Below the pieces are notes generated by a model. It was given only the letters and a program-made list of their open reading frames with translations. It was not told the DNA's origin and did no database searches. A program made the position numbers and the translations under genes. A stretch of 51,872 nt of DNA from Curtobacterium sp. MCBA15_008. Lineage in GTDB: Bacteria; Actinomycetota; Actinomycetes; Actinomycetales; Microbacteriaceae. Shown here in pieces: positions 23,982 through 32,410 of the stretch (the stretch's first letter is position 1; each line of letters starts with the position of its first letter). The stretch is from NCBI RefSeq assembly GCF_001865065.1, contig NZ_MJGN01000021.1, forward strand, positions 1 through 51,872. Reading direction: 5' to 3'.

Positions 23982-24425
23982 GTGGCACAGCGCGGACCCA
24001 CCCGTCCCACCGCCCGCATCGAGGAGGCCCTCGGCTTCGTCGGCATGTTCGGTGTCCTGTTCCTCGGCGTCACCGTGTTCTGCGAGGTCACCGGGCGGCC
24101 GGCGCTCGGCTGGGCACTCACCCTGCTGGTGTGCGTGCTCGGCGTCGTCGCGCTCGACCGGTGGCGGGTGTCGGTGTTGCGGCGCACGGCCTCGGCGGAC
24201 GGCATCGGGGGCGTCCCCGCGCCGGTGCGCCGGCCGGCGGCGGCTCCGTCGTCCTCGTCCTCGTCCCCGTCTCCGTCCTCGTCCCCGTCGTCGGGCGGAC
24301 GCGTCCACCGGCACGTCGGTTGGGACGAACTCGCTCCCGCCGGACGTCGGCAGGCCCACGCGACCCGGCCCGCGCCAGCGCAGGCCGGCCCCGTCGGTGA
24401 CGTGACGCGGCCGTCGGACGGCTGA
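23982..24425 (+). CDS. Small two-helix membrane protein of the importer operon
   Basis: 147 aa from a GTG 5 bp after the permease stop. Two adjacent hydrophobic segments (ALGFVGMFGVLFLGVTVF and ALGWALTLLVCVLGVVAL) are followed by a low-complexity Ser/Pro tract and a polar C-terminus. I recognise no family or function. Position and spacing make it part of the importer transcript. The Ser tract is encoded by a TCC/TCG run that could vary in length. Confidence 0.6.
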   Translation: MAQRGPTRPTARIEEALGFVGMFGVLFLGVTVFCEVTGRPALGWALTLLVCVLGVVALDRWRVSVLRRTASADGIGGVPAPVRRPAAAPSSSSSSPSPSSSPSSGGRVHRHVGWDELAPAGRRQAHATRPAPAQAGPVGDVTRPSDG

Positions 24426-24438
24426 CGGGCCTCCCGGC

Positions 24439-25506
24439 ATGCCGATGGGCATCCAGGAGATCGCGACCGTCACCGGCCTGTCGAAGTCCACGGTGTCCCG
24501 CGCCCTGCGGGGCATGTCCAGCGTCGCCGACAGCACGATCGACCAGGTGCGGCGGGTCGCCGACGAGCTCGGGTACGTGCCGAGCTCGGCGGCGGCCGGT
24601 CTCGCCACTGGCCGGCAGCGGGCCGTCGGCGTGGTCGTGCCGGTGATCGACCGGTGGTTCTACGTCAAGGCCCTCGGCGGTGTCGACGCGGAACTGCGCC
24701 GGGCCGGGTACGACCTGGTCCTCTACAACCTGGGCGGCCCCGGGGGAGATCGCGACCGGGCGTTCCGGCGCTCGATGCTCCGGCACCGGGTCGACGCGCT
24801 CGTCCTGCTGTCCCTGGTGCTCGACGAGACCGAGCGGGCCGAGCTCGAGCTCACGCGGCACCCGATGATCGTCATCGGCGGGCCGGCGCCGGGCCTCCGG
24901 AACGTCGGGGTCGACGACGTCGTGGTGGCCGGGATCGCCGTCGACCACCTCTGCTCGCTCGGACACCGGGACGTCGCCTACGTGGGCGGGCAGGACGAGG
25001 CCGGGATGAACGTGGCGGTGCCCTGGCTGCGGCGGGACGGGTTCGCCCTGGCCATGCGAGCGCACGGGTTGTCCGTGCGCGAGGAGTGGGTGCTCGACGG
25101 ACGGTTCTCGTTCGCGGGCGGGGTGGACGCGGGGCGGGCGTTGTTCGGTGCGGCTCGCGGGCTTGGCGCGGGCGGCGGCGGGGGCTCGGGCGGCGGCGCA
25201 GGCGACGCGGTCCGGCCGACCGCGGTGTTCTGCGCCTCGGACGAGATGGCGCTCGGCGTGGTGCTCGCCGCACAGCAGGCCGGGCTGTCCGTGCCGGAGG
25301 ACGTCTCCGTGATGGGCATCGACGGGCACGAGTACGGCGAGGTCGTGGGACTGACCACCGTGTCGCAGGACCCGGTCGCGCAGGGGCGGGTCGCCGCACG
25401 CGCGGTGCTCGCCGAGGTGGACGGCGCGGTGGCGGGGCCGTTGCCGGCGTCGCCGGCGCACCTCGTGGTGCGGGCGACGACGGCGGCGCCGCCGCGGGCG
25501 CGGTGA
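24439..25506 (+). CDS. LacI family transcriptional regulator
   Basis: 355 aa. The helix-turn-helix is at the very N-terminus (IQEIATVTGLSKSTVSRAL), with the hinge helix SSAAAGLATGRQRAVG, then a periplasmic-binding-like effector domain ending in CASDEMALGVVLAAQQAG and VMGIDGHEYGEVVGL. A Gly/Ala-rich insertion near residues 238-252 is unusual. It most likely represses the importer in the absence of its sugar, through the palindromes at 20473 and 20535. An ATG two codons downstream is an equally possible start. It follows the small membrane protein by 13 bp. Confidence 0.92.
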   Translation: MPMGIQEIATVTGLSKSTVSRALRGMSSVADSTIDQVRRVADELGYVPSSAAAGLATGRQRAVGVVVPVIDRWFYVKALGGVDAELRRAGYDLVLYNLGGPGGDRDRAFRRSMLRHRVDALVLLSLVLDETERAELELTRHPMIVIGGPAPGLRNVGVDDVVVAGIAVDHLCSLGHRDVAYVGGQDEAGMNVAVPWLRRDGFALAMRAHGLSVREEWVLDGRFSFAGGVDAGRALFGAARGLGAGGGGGSGGGAGDAVRPTAVFCASDEMALGVVLAAQQAGLSVPEDVSVMGIDGHEYGEVVGLTTVSQDPVAQGRVAARAVLAEVDGAVAGPLPASPAHLVVRATTAAPPRAR

Positions 25507-25616
25507 GCGCGGGGCGGCGGCGGCGCGGCGCGGTGAGCGCGTCGCGGCGGCGTCGCGGCGCCGGCGCGGTGCGCGCGCGGCGGCGGGCTGGGCGCTTCGC
25601 ACAACCGAAGTCACGC

Positions 25617-25640
25617 GGAACCGCGCCGACGCGCGGTTCC
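25617..25640. repeat. Hairpin downstream of lacI-type gene
   Basis: GGAACCGCGC pairs with GCGCGGTTCC over 10 bp with loop CGAC. No T run; possible terminator of the importer operon. Confidence 0.45.
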
Positions 25641-25656
25641 GACGCACTTGTGTCGT

Positions 25657-25681
25657 GCGAGGCGAGGCGAGGCGAGGCGAG
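25657..25681. repeat. Five-fold GCGAG tandem repeat
   Basis: Five exact GCGAG units followed by a GCGAC variant, in the gap before the MBL-fold gene. Too short for a coding role; prone to slippage. Confidence 0.8.
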
Positions 25682-25746
25682 GCGACGCGACTCCACACCG
25701 CCGCCGCCTCCGCCCGCGCCGACCCCCGCCGCGTAGGGTCGCACCC

Positions 25747-26388
25747 ATGGAGGTCACCAAGCTCGAACACGCCTGCCAGGTCCTCACCGAGGGCGACGCC
25801 CGCCTCGTCATCGACCCCGGGAACTTCACCCGCCCCGTCGACGTCACCGGCGTCGTCGCCGTCGTCCTGACGCACGAGCACCCCGACCACGTCACGCCCG
25901 AGCAGCTCGACCGCATCCTCGCCACGAACCCCGACGCCGTCGTCCTCGGACCGGCCGGGGTCGCCGCAGCGCTCGCCGAGTCCGCCCCGCACGTCACCGT
26001 CGAGGTCGTCACCGACGGCGACCACCGCACCGTCGGCCCGTTCGACCTCGCCTTCCACGGCACCCGCCACAACGTCATCCACTCGAGCATCCCGGTCGTC
26101 GACAACACCGGCGTCCTGGTCAACGGCGCACTCTTCTACCCGGGCGACTCCTACACGGACCCGGGGGTGCCGGTCGAGGTCCTCGCCGCACCCGTCGGCG
26201 CACCGTGGCTCAAGGTCGCCGAGATGATGGACTACGTCGCCGCCGTCGCGCCGCGCCGCGCGTACCCCGTCCACGAGGCCACGCTCTCCGAGGTCGGGTA
26301 CGGCATGCACACGGGTCGCCTCCGCGACGTGGTGGAGCCCGACGGCTCGCTCGTGGTCCTCGCGCCCGGCGAATCCCTCACGATCTGA
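25747..26388 (+). CDS. MBL-fold metal-dependent hydrolase
   Basis: 213 aa. The metal motif HxHxDH appears as LTHEHPDHV near residues 41-49, with later ligands in GTRHNVIHS and YPGDSYTDPG. UlaG/YtnP-like single-domain metallo-beta-lactamase fold proteins have this shape; the substrate is unknown. The start lacks a ribosome site, but TAGGGT sits 7 nt before the ATG, so it is probably leaderless and transcribed separately from the importer operon. Confidence 0.88.
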   Translation: MEVTKLEHACQVLTEGDARLVIDPGNFTRPVDVTGVVAVVLTHEHPDHVTPEQLDRILATNPDAVVLGPAGVAAALAESAPHVTVEVVTDGDHRTVGPFDLAFHGTRHNVIHSSIPVVDNTGVLVNGALFYPGDSYTDPGVPVEVLAAPVGAPWLKVAEMMDYVAAVAPRRAYPVHEATLSEVGYGMHTGRLRDVVEPDGSLVVLAPGESLTI

Positions 26389-26419
26389 GTCGGTCCGGTC
26401 GACGGCCTGGAGGCACGGA

Positions 26420-27298
26420 TCACCCGACCCGGTCGGCCCCTGTCCGGCCGTGGTCGGCCCGCCACCCGTCGTGGTCGCCTCGCTGACGCCGGTGGTCGAG
26501 GATCCGCTGGAGCGCGAGCGCGTCCCACGGCGCGTGCCGCTCGGCGTCGTTGTCGAAGTACACGTACGTGTCCCGCCCGGCGTCGACGTGGTCGAGCACC
26601 GTCGACGCCCAGCGGCCGAGCGCCTGCGGCGAGTAGCCGTCGTGGTAGGTCCGAGGGGCTCCGTGCAACCGGAGGTAGGCGATCGGCGCGCCCGTGTCGG
26701 CCCGGAGCCGTGGGAAGTCGCCCGCGTGCGAGTCGACGAGCGCGGTGCCGTGTCGTCGCAGGACGTCCAGGTGCGCGTCGGTCAGTCCGGCCGATCGGAC
26801 CTCGAGTGCGTGGTGGACGACCGCGGCCGGGTCCTCGGCGCGCACGGCGGCGTCGGGGACCTTATCGTCGTGCTGCTCCGCGAGCCGGGCGGCGGCCCCG
26901 TGCGTCGAGGGGAGCAGCGCGAGGAAGCCGTCGAGCACCTCGGGCGTCGGCAGGAGCGCTTCGGGCAGCTGCCAGAGCACCGGTCCCAGCGTCGCTCCGA
27001 GCTCGAGCGGGCCGGACGCGAAGAAGTTCGCGAGCGCCGTCTCGACGTTGCGGAGCCGGAGCATGTGCGTGACGTAGCGGCCGCCCTTGAGCGCGAACCG
27101 GAAGTCGGACGGCACCGACGCACGCCAGGCCCGGTACCGCTCCGGCCGCTGCAACGCGTAGAACGAGCCGTTCACCTCGACCGTGGGGAACCGCTCGGCC
27201 GCGTACCCGAGCCACCGCCGCTTCGGCACGCCGACGGGGTAGAAGTCCCCGCGCCAGGAGTCGTACTGCCACCCCGACAGGCCGATGCGCACCACCAC
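26420..27298 (-). CDS. DUF72 domain protein
   Basis: About 292 aa. It begins RIGLSGWQYDSWRGDFYP and contains FPTVEVNGSFYALQRPERY, FRFALKGGRYVTH and YVYFDNDAERHAPWDAL, all landmarks of DUF72 TIM-barrel-like proteins. Biochemical role unknown. Three consecutive GTG codons at 27298, 27295 and 27292 follow a GGTGGAG site; the last has the best spacing. An ATG at 27325 is another option. It is divergent from the tRNA-Glu pair. Confidence 0.85.
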   Translation of the reverse strand: MVVRIGLSGWQYDSWRGDFYPVGVPKRRWLGYAAERFPTVEVNGSFYALQRPERYRAWRASVPSDFRFALKGGRYVTHMLRLRNVETALANFFASGPLELGATLGPVLWQLPEALLPTPEVLDGFLALLPSTHGAAARLAEQHDDKVPDAAVRAEDPAAVVHHALEVRSAGLTDAHLDVLRRHGTALVDSHAGDFPRLRADTGAPIAYLRLHGAPRTYHDGYSPQALGRWASTVLDHVDAGRDTYVYFDNDAERHAPWDALALQRILDHRRQRGDHDGWRADHGRTGADRVG

Positions 27299-27354
27299 CG
27301 CTCCACCGTATGCCCGTCGCGGCATGACGGCACACCCGGGCGACACGCCTCGTT

Positions 27355-27384
27355 TTGGCAGAGCGAGAGGGCTTGTGCAATACT
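27355..27384 (+). promoter_or_regulatory. Promoter of the tRNA-Glu genes
   Basis: -35 TTGGCA (27355-27360) with a 17-18 bp spacer to CAATAC/AATACT at 27378-27384, about 18 bp before the mature tRNA 5' end. The best-looking housekeeping promoter in the window. Confidence 0.6.
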
Positions 27385-27401
27385 TGTCGAGTTGTCGGAA
27401 C

Positions 27402-27474
27402 GGCCCCATCGTATAGCGGCCTAGTACGCTGCCCTCTCACGGCGGTAACGCGGGTTCGAATCCCGCTGGGGTCA
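27402..27474 (+). tRNA. tRNA-Glu(CTC), first copy
   Basis: 73-nt cloverleaf: acceptor GGCCCCA with TGGGGTC, anticodon loop CTCTCAC with anticodon CTC, T arm GGGTTCGAATCCC. Followed by CCA in the DNA. Reads GAG codons. Confidence 0.95.
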
Positions 27475-27547
27475 CCACAGGTGGCTAGCCTCCGAGTCCG
27501 ACAACGAGGATGAGCCCCCGCTCCCGGGCGGGGGATTCCCATGTGAC

Positions 27548-27620
27548 GGCCCCATCGTATAGCGGCCTAGTACGCTGCCCTCTCACGGCGGTAACGCGGG
27601 TTCGAATCCCGCTGGGGTCA
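27548..27620 (+). tRNA. tRNA-Glu(CTC), second copy
   Basis: Identical over all 73 bases to the first copy, 73 bp downstream of it. Here the 3' flank is CAC, so CCA is added after transcription. A GC hairpin (27515-27534) lies between the copies. Confidence 0.95.
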
Positions 27621-27628
27621 CACCAGCA

Positions 27629-27666
27629 CGAAACCCCCGACGAGCTCCGGCTCGCCGGGGGTTTCG
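27629..27666 (+). terminator. Terminator of the tRNA-Glu transcript
   Basis: An 11-bp stem (27629-27639 with 27656-27666) and an inner 5-bp stem with loop TCCG. The T-rich 3' arm fits a rho-independent terminator. Confidence 0.85.
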
Positions 27667-27714
27667 TCGTTCGTGCAACGGTCCGTCCCGCCCGGTCTCT
27701 GCCAGGCTGGGGCG

Positions 27715-28122
27715 GTGACCAGTGTGGTGCAGCTCATCCGATCCGACGCGCTCAGCGACGTGGCGGAGTACGCGTACGCCGCGACCGTCCCCGCCGGTAC
27801 CCGGCTGGTGTTCCTCGCCGGCTCGTGCCCGCTCGACGTCGACGGCAGCACGGTCGCCGTGGGGGACGTCCGTGGTCAGGCCGCGCAGTGCGTCGCGAAC
27901 CTGCGGACCGCCCTCGCTGCTGCCGGGGCGGACCTCGGCGACCTCGTGCAGACCCGGGTCCTCGTCGCGTCGTCGCGGCAGGCCGACCTGGTCGCCGCGT
28001 GGGAGGTCGTCCGCGCCGCGATGGGCGACCACGACGTCCCGAGCACCCTGCTCGGTGTGACCGTCCTCGGGTACGACGGCCAGCTCGTCGAGGTCGAGGC
28101 CGTCGCGGCCGTGGCGGACTGA
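27715..28122 (+). CDS. Rid family (YjgF/YER057c/UK114) protein lacking the catalytic Arg
   Basis: 135 aa from a GTG; CAGGCT ends 6 nt upstream, so it may be leaderless. The fold signature runs through LVFLAGSCPLDVDG, QCVANLRTALAAAGADLGD and VEVEAVAAV at the end. In RidA the imine/enamine deaminase needs Arg105. Ungapped alignment of the C-terminal strand puts Thr111 there, so this is probably one of the Rid subfamilies without classical deaminase activity. It lies 3 bp ahead of crcB; the functional link is not obvious. Confidence 0.82.
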   Translation: MTSVVQLIRSDALSDVAEYAYAATVPAGTRLVFLAGSCPLDVDGSTVAVGDVRGQAAQCVANLRTALAAAGADLGDLVQTRVLVASSRQADLVAAWEVVRAAMGDHDVPSTLLGVTVLGYDGQLVEVEAVAAVAD

Positions 28123-28125
28123 CCG

Positions 28126-28569
28126 ATGACGACGGAGCGCCCACCGCACCTCCGCTGGGGGATGCTCGGCCTGGTCGCGCTCGGCGGCGCGATCGGCACC
28201 GGCGTCCGCGCCGTGCTCGCCGACGCGTTCCCCGCACACGACGGCCTCGACTGGGTGGTCCTGGCGATCAACGTCGTCGGGGCGTTCTGCCTCGGGCTCC
28301 TGCTCGAGTCCCTCGCCCACCGCGGTCCCGACCTCGGGCGACGGCGCACCGTCCGGCTGCTCGTCGGCACGGGTGTCCTCGGCGGCTTCACGACCTACAG
28401 CACGCTCGCGGACGACACCGCACAGCTGCTCGACGTCGGTCGGTGGGGAGCCGGCAGCGGGTACGCCCTGCTCTCCGTCGTGCTCGGTCTGCTCGCCGCC
28501 GCGATCGGGATCTGGCTCGCCGGACGGTTCCGACCGCAGCGGTCCGAGCCGGCGGGGAGTGCGCCGTGA
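28126..28569 (+). CDS. crcB: Fluoride channel subunit CrcB (copy 1)
   Basis: 147 aa, four membrane helices. Family landmarks are GGAIGTGVRAVL, AINVVGAFCLG and GVLGGFTTYSTLADD. Fluoride-selective channel that exports toxic F- and is built as an antiparallel dimer. It ends in a 4-bp overlap with a second crcB, which suggests a heterodimer. No fluoride riboswitch is seen upstream. Confidence 0.95.
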   Translation: MTTERPPHLRWGMLGLVALGGAIGTGVRAVLADAFPAHDGLDWVVLAINVVGAFCLGLLLESLAHRGPDLGRRRTVRLLVGTGVLGGFTTYSTLADDTAQLLDVGRWGAGSGYALLSVVLGLLAAAIGIWLAGRFRPQRSEPAGSAP

Positions 28570-28955
28570 ACCCGCTCGAACTGCTCCTCGTCATGGTGGG
28601 CGGTGGCGTCGGGGCGGCGCTCCGGTTCCTGCTCGACGGGCTCGTCAAGGCCCGGGTGGCGCGCACGCGGCTCCGCGCGCTCCCGGTCGGGACGCTCGTG
28701 ATCAACGTCACCGGATCGCTCGTCCTCGGGTTCCTGACGGGGCTCGCGCAGGCGGGAACGATCCCGGTCTCCACGGTCGCGGTGCTCGGAACGGGCATGA
28801 TGGGTGGGTACACGACGTTCTCGACGGCGAGCGTCGAGACCGTACAGCTCCTCCGATCCGGCACGACCCGGCTCGCCGTCCTGAACGGCCTCGGGATGCT
28901 CGTCGTCTCGGTCGGCGCAGCTGCGCTCGGCCTCTGGCTCGGAAGGAACTCATGA
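28566..28955 (+). CDS. crcB: Fluoride channel subunit CrcB (copy 2)
   Basis: 129 aa from a GTG over the previous stop. It has VGGGVGAALRFLLDG, VINVTGSLVLGFL and MMGGYTTFSTASVE, the canonical short CrcB. Pairs with copy 1 as the second half of the dual-topology channel. It overlaps the next gene by 4 bp. Confidence 0.95.
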   Translation: MNPLELLLVMVGGGVGAALRFLLDGLVKARVARTRLRALPVGTLVINVTGSLVLGFLTGLAQAGTIPVSTVAVLGTGMMGGYTTFSTASVETVQLLRSGTTRLAVLNGLGMLVVSVGAAALGLWLGRNS

Positions 28956-29557
28956 CCTCGGAACGCCCCGGCGAACTCGTCCTCGTCCGTCACGGAGAGA
29001 CGGAGTGGTCGAAGAGCGGGCAGCACACCGGCCGCACCGACATCCCGCTCACGGAGAACGGTGTCGAGCAGGCACGCCGCGCCGGCCGGTACCTCGCCGA
29101 CCGCTCGTTCGCGCTCGCGCTGTCGAGCCCGCTGCAGCGTGCGCAGGACACCGCGCGGCTGGTCGGGGTTGACCCGGAGCTCGACGAGGACCTGTACGAG
29201 TGGGACTACGGCGCGTACGAGGGACTCACGACCCCACAGATCAAGGTGCTCCGCCACGGCCCGTGGGACCTCTGGACCGACGGTGTGCCGGCGGGGGACA
29301 CCCCCGGTGAGAACGCCGCCGAGGTCCGCGTCCGCGTGGAGCGCATCCTCAACCGCGTCCGTCCGGTGCTGGCCGAGGGGGACGACGCCCTGGTCGTGGC
29401 CCACGGACACGTGCTCCGGGCACTCGGCGCGGCGTGGATCCGCCTGGCGCCGCAGGACGGTGCCGTGCTGAAGCTCGGCACCGCGACCGTGAGCACCCTC
29501 GGGTACGAGCACGGCCGCCCGGTCATCGACTCCTGGAACATCCAGCCCCGCGACTGA
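28952..29557 (+). CDS. Histidine phosphatase family protein
   Basis: 201 aa. The N-terminal RHGET motif (LVLVRHGETEWS) carries the catalytic His that becomes phosphorylated. The second His is in VVAHGHVLRAL, and the acid in EWDYGAYEG. A cofactor-independent phosphoglycerate mutase-like or broad sugar phosphatase; substrate unknown. The ATG overlaps the crcB stop and has GGAAGGA as ribosome site, so it is the last gene of the rid-crcB-crcB operon. Confidence 0.93.
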   Translation: MTSERPGELVLVRHGETEWSKSGQHTGRTDIPLTENGVEQARRAGRYLADRSFALALSSPLQRAQDTARLVGVDPELDEDLYEWDYGAYEGLTTPQIKVLRHGPWDLWTDGVPAGDTPGENAAEVRVRVERILNRVRPVLAEGDDALVVAHGHVLRALGAAWIRLAPQDGAVLKLGTATVSTLGYEHGRPVIDSWNIQPRD

Positions 29558-29581
29558 CCCGCCCCCACCCACCCTCCCTCT

Positions 29582-29653
29582 CGCAAAACGCAACCTCGGC
29601 GGTTGCTCGCAGCGCTATGACGCTGCGAGTAACCGGCAACGTTGCGTTTTGCG
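29582..29653. terminator. Imperfect 72-nt hairpin between convergent genes
   Basis: 29582-29614 pairs with 29621-29653: 33-nt arms, mostly complementary (about four mismatches near the middle), loop CTATGA. The outer 13 bp are perfect and contain an A run on one side and a T run on the other, as expected for a bidirectional terminator. Confidence 0.75.
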
Positions 29654-29698
29654 GGCGCGCCGGGCGCGGGGGCGGCGGGCGCGGGGCCGGCGGGGTCG

Positions 29699-30766
29699 TC
29701 AGACCGTGCGGATGCCGGTGGTCGCGCCGAGCGCCCGGCCCCGGCGGCGCTCGATGGCGCGCCCCACGAACAGGAGCGCCACGCTCACCAGTGCGCCGAG
29801 CGTCGTCTGCGCGATGCGGTCGAGCGCGAGGAGCTCCGGCGCCTCCGGCAGGCTGAGCCACGACACCGCGAGCGCGAGCGGTGTGAGGAACAGCAGCGTG
29901 ACGGCGTAGTTCCGCGCCACGAAGATCTCGGCGAAGAACTGCCCGATCACGGCGATGACGACGATCCACCACGCCGACGGATCGAGCAGCAGGATGCCGA
30001 CGGCGATGACCGTCCCGCCGATCGTGCCGATGAAGCGCTGGAACGCCCGGACCACGGTGTGGCGCTGCCGGAGCGCCGGCAGCGTGGACACGACGGCGAT
30101 CACGGCCCAGTACGGGTGCCCGAGCCCCGGGATCACCGACGCGACGGCGCCGGCGACGAGCGACCCGACGACGTTGAGCCCGACGGTCTCCCAGAGCGCC
30201 GACGTGCGGAGGATCGCCGTCGAACGGTGCTTCCGCTGCGCGAGCGGTCGGAACCGGTGGGGCGCGTGCGGGTGGAACACCCGGCGGAGGACCGACCCGG
30301 ACATCGCCACGAGCCACGCCCACGCCACCGAGCAGACGATGATCGTCGCGACGAGCGGGACATCTGCTGGCCGGAGCGGCACGAGCGCGGAGACCACGAA
30401 CGCGAACACCGGGAAGATCGGCTGCGCGGGGATCGTCTGCAGCGCACTGAGCGTGCACACCGCGACGACCAGGACGACCACGAGACCGACCGCCTGCAGC
30501 CACAGCGGTGCACCGAGCAGTGCGACCCCGATGCCGCCGAACATGCAGAGCGCCTGCAGTGCACCGGCGACCCCGGTCGTGACGGCCCGCTGCCGGTAGG
30601 GCTCGGTGGCCCCGAAGATCGCGGTGAACCCGGCGAACATGGCGAACGCGGCGTACCCGGGCATCCCGAGGGCGATGAGCAGCGCGAGCGGTGCGCCGCC
30701 GGCGATCGCGGCGCGTGCTGCGCCCTCGAGGTTGACGGTCCGGGTCGAGTGCGCAGGTGTGGTCAT
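29699..30766 (-). CDS. FUSC-like membrane protein (aromatic acid exporter type)
   Basis: 355 aa with two blocks of closely packed membrane helices (residues ~20-160 and ~215-335) split by a cytoplasmic loop rich in His and Arg ([19 protein letters not shown]). The second block has [21 protein letters not shown] and [15 protein letters not shown], typical of FUSC/ArAE-like efflux proteins. Probable efflux of small organic acids. The ATG is taken at the first Met before the hydrophobic region. It is divergent from leuC. Confidence 0.85.
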   Translation of the reverse strand: MTTPAHSTRTVNLEGAARAAIAGGAPLALLIALGMPGYAAFAMFAGFTAIFGATEPYRQRAVTTGVAGALQALCMFGGIGVALLGAPLWLQAVGLVVVLVVAVCTLSALQTIPAQPIFPVFAFVVSALVPLRPADVPLVATIIVCSVAWAWLVAMSGSVLRRVFHPHAPHRFRPLAQRKHRSTAILRTSALWETVGLNVVGSLVAGAVASVIPGLGHPYWAVIAVVSTLPALRQRHTVVRAFQRFIGTIGGTVIAVGILLLDPSAWWIVVIAVIGQFFAEIFVARNYAVTLLFLTPLALAVSWLSLPEAPELLALDRIAQTTLGALVSVALLFVGRAIERRRGRALGATTGIRTV

Positions 30767-30858
30767 GTCGCGACCATCTTCCCACCGCGACGGGTGTCGT
30801 CGAGTCGAGCCGCGCCTCCAGGCCGTCCGTCGCACCGCCCGCCGGACGCGACACCGCG

Positions 30859-30870
30859 TTGGTATACCAA
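30859..30870. promoter_or_regulatory. Palindromic operator TTGGTATACCAA upstream of leuC
   Basis: Perfect 12-bp palindrome, AT-rich against a GC-rich background, 67 bp before the leuC start and 5 bp before a -10-like TAGAGT (30876-30881). The shape resembles FadR/GntR-type sites. In other actinobacteria leuCD is controlled by IclR-type NdgR/LtbR, so the regulator is open. Confidence 0.55.
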
Positions 30871-30937
30871 CCTGGTAGAGTCACCGGGACGCGCCGCACC
30901 AGCGGCGTCCGACGACGAGAACGAGGAGGCCGAGCCG

Positions 30938-32410
30938 ATGGGAAAGACGCTCGCCGAGAAGGTGTGGGACGACCACGTCGTGGTCAAGGGCGAGGACGGG
31001 AACCCGGACCTCCTCTACATCGACCTCCACCTCGTGCACGAGGTCACGAGCCCGCAGGCGTTCGACGGCCTGCGCCAGGCCGGCCGACCCGTCCGTCGCC
31101 TCGACCTCACCATCGCGACCGAGGACCACAACACCCCGACCCTCGCGATCGACCGTCCCATCGCGGACCCGACCAGCCGCATCCAGATCGAGACCCTCCG
31201 TCGCAACTGCGAGGAGTTCGGCGTCCGGCTGCACTCGCTGGGCGACAAGGAGCAGGGCATCGTCCACGTGGTCGGCCCGCAGCTCGGCCTGACCATGCCG
31301 GGCATCACGGTCGTCTGCGGCGACTCGCACACCAGCACCCACGGGGCCTTCGGCGCGATGGCCTTCGGCATCGGCACGTCCGAGGTGGAGCACGTCCTCG
31401 CGACCCAGACCCTGCCGCTGAAGCCCTTCAAGACGATGGCGATCACGGTCGAGGGCACGCTGCGCCCGGGCGTCACCGCGAAGGACATCATCCTCGCCGT
31501 CATCGCGAAGATCGGCACCGGCGGCGGACAGGGCTACGTGCTCGAGTATCGCGGCTCCGCGATCCGCGCCCTCTCGATGGAGGGCCGCATGACGATCTGC
31601 AACATGTCGATCGAGGCCGGCGCCCGCGCCGGCATGGTCGCCCCCGACCAGACGACCTACGACTACGTGCAGGGCCGCGACCACGCCCCGACCGGCCAGG
31701 ACTGGGACGACGCCGTGGCGTACTGGGACACCCTGGCGACCGACGACGACGCCGTGTTCGACGCCGAGGTCTTCATCGACGCCGACGAGCTCGAGCCCTT
31801 CGTCACGTGGGGCACGAACCCCGGGCAGGGCGTCTCGCTGTCGGAGAACGTGCCCTCGCCTCTCGACTTCGAAGACCCGAACGACCAGGCCGCCGCGCAG
31901 CGGGCCCTCGACTACATGGACATCGCCGCCGGCACCCCGATGAAGGACATCGCCGTCGACGCGGTGTTCATGGGGTCGTGCACGAACTCGCGCATCGAGG
32001 ACCTGCGGGCGTTCGCGTCGATCATCCAGGGCCGCAAGAAGGCCGACGGTGTCCGGGTCATGGTCGTGCCGGGGTCCGCCCGGGTCCGGCTCGAGGCCGA
32101 GGCCGAGGGGCTCGACGTCGTCATCAAGGAGTTCGGCGCCGAGTGGCGGTTCGCCGGCTGCTCGATGTGCCTCGGCATGAACCCCGACCAGCTGGCACCG
32201 GGGGAGCGCTGCGCGAGCACCTCGAACCGCAACTTCGAGGGGCGCCAGGGCAAGGGCGGGCGCACCCACCTGGTGTCGCCGCTCGTGGCCGCAGCGACCG
32301 CGGTGCGCGGGACGCTGTCCAGCCCGTGGGACCTGGAGACCGACGACTCGCTGGCGTCGATCACCGGCCGATCCGACGCGACGACCACCGCTACCGAGGG
32401 GACCTTCTGA
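30938..32410 (+). CDS. leuC: 3-isopropylmalate dehydratase large subunit
   Basis: 490 aa, full length. Leucine biosynthesis: isomerises 2-isopropylmalate to 3-isopropylmalate with LeuD, using a [4Fe-4S] cluster. Cluster cysteines are in MGSCTNSR and [11 protein letters not shown]. The substrate-binding segment [14 protein letters not shown] is present. GAGGAGG precedes the ATG. The stop shares a base with the leuD start (TGATG), so the subunits are coupled. Confidence 0.98.
   Translation: MGKTLAEKVWDDHVVVKGEDGNPDLLYIDLHLVHEVTSPQAFDGLRQAGRPVRRLDLTIATEDHNTPTLAIDRPIADPTSRIQIETLRRNCEEFGVRLHSLGDKEQGIVHVVGPQLGLTMPGITVVCGDSHTSTHGAFGAMAFGIGTSEVEHVLATQTLPLKPFKTMAITVEGTLRPGVTAKDIILAVIAKIGTGGGQGYVLEYRGSAIRALSMEGRMTICNMSIEAGARAGMVAPDQTTYDYVQGRDHAPTGQDWDDAVAYWDTLATDDDAVFDAEVFIDADELEPFVTWGTNPGQGVSLSENVPSPLDFEDPNDQAAAQRALDYMDIAAGTPMKDIAVDAVFMGSCTNSRIEDLRAFASIIQGRKKADGVRVMVVPGSARVRLEAEAEGLDVVIKEFGAEWRFAGCSMCLGMNPDQLAPGERCASTSNRNFEGRQGKGGRTHLVSPLVAAATAVRGTLSSPWDLETDDSLASITGRSDATTTATEGTF

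Noticed and set aside
27402..27620. tRNA-Glu pair as attachment sites of an integrated element
   Set aside because: Only 73 bp lies between the copies and no integrase is present.
28126..28955. Fluoride riboswitch ahead of crcB
   Set aside because: crcB follows the Rid gene by 3 bp; there is no leader to hold one and the leader of the Rid gene is too short.
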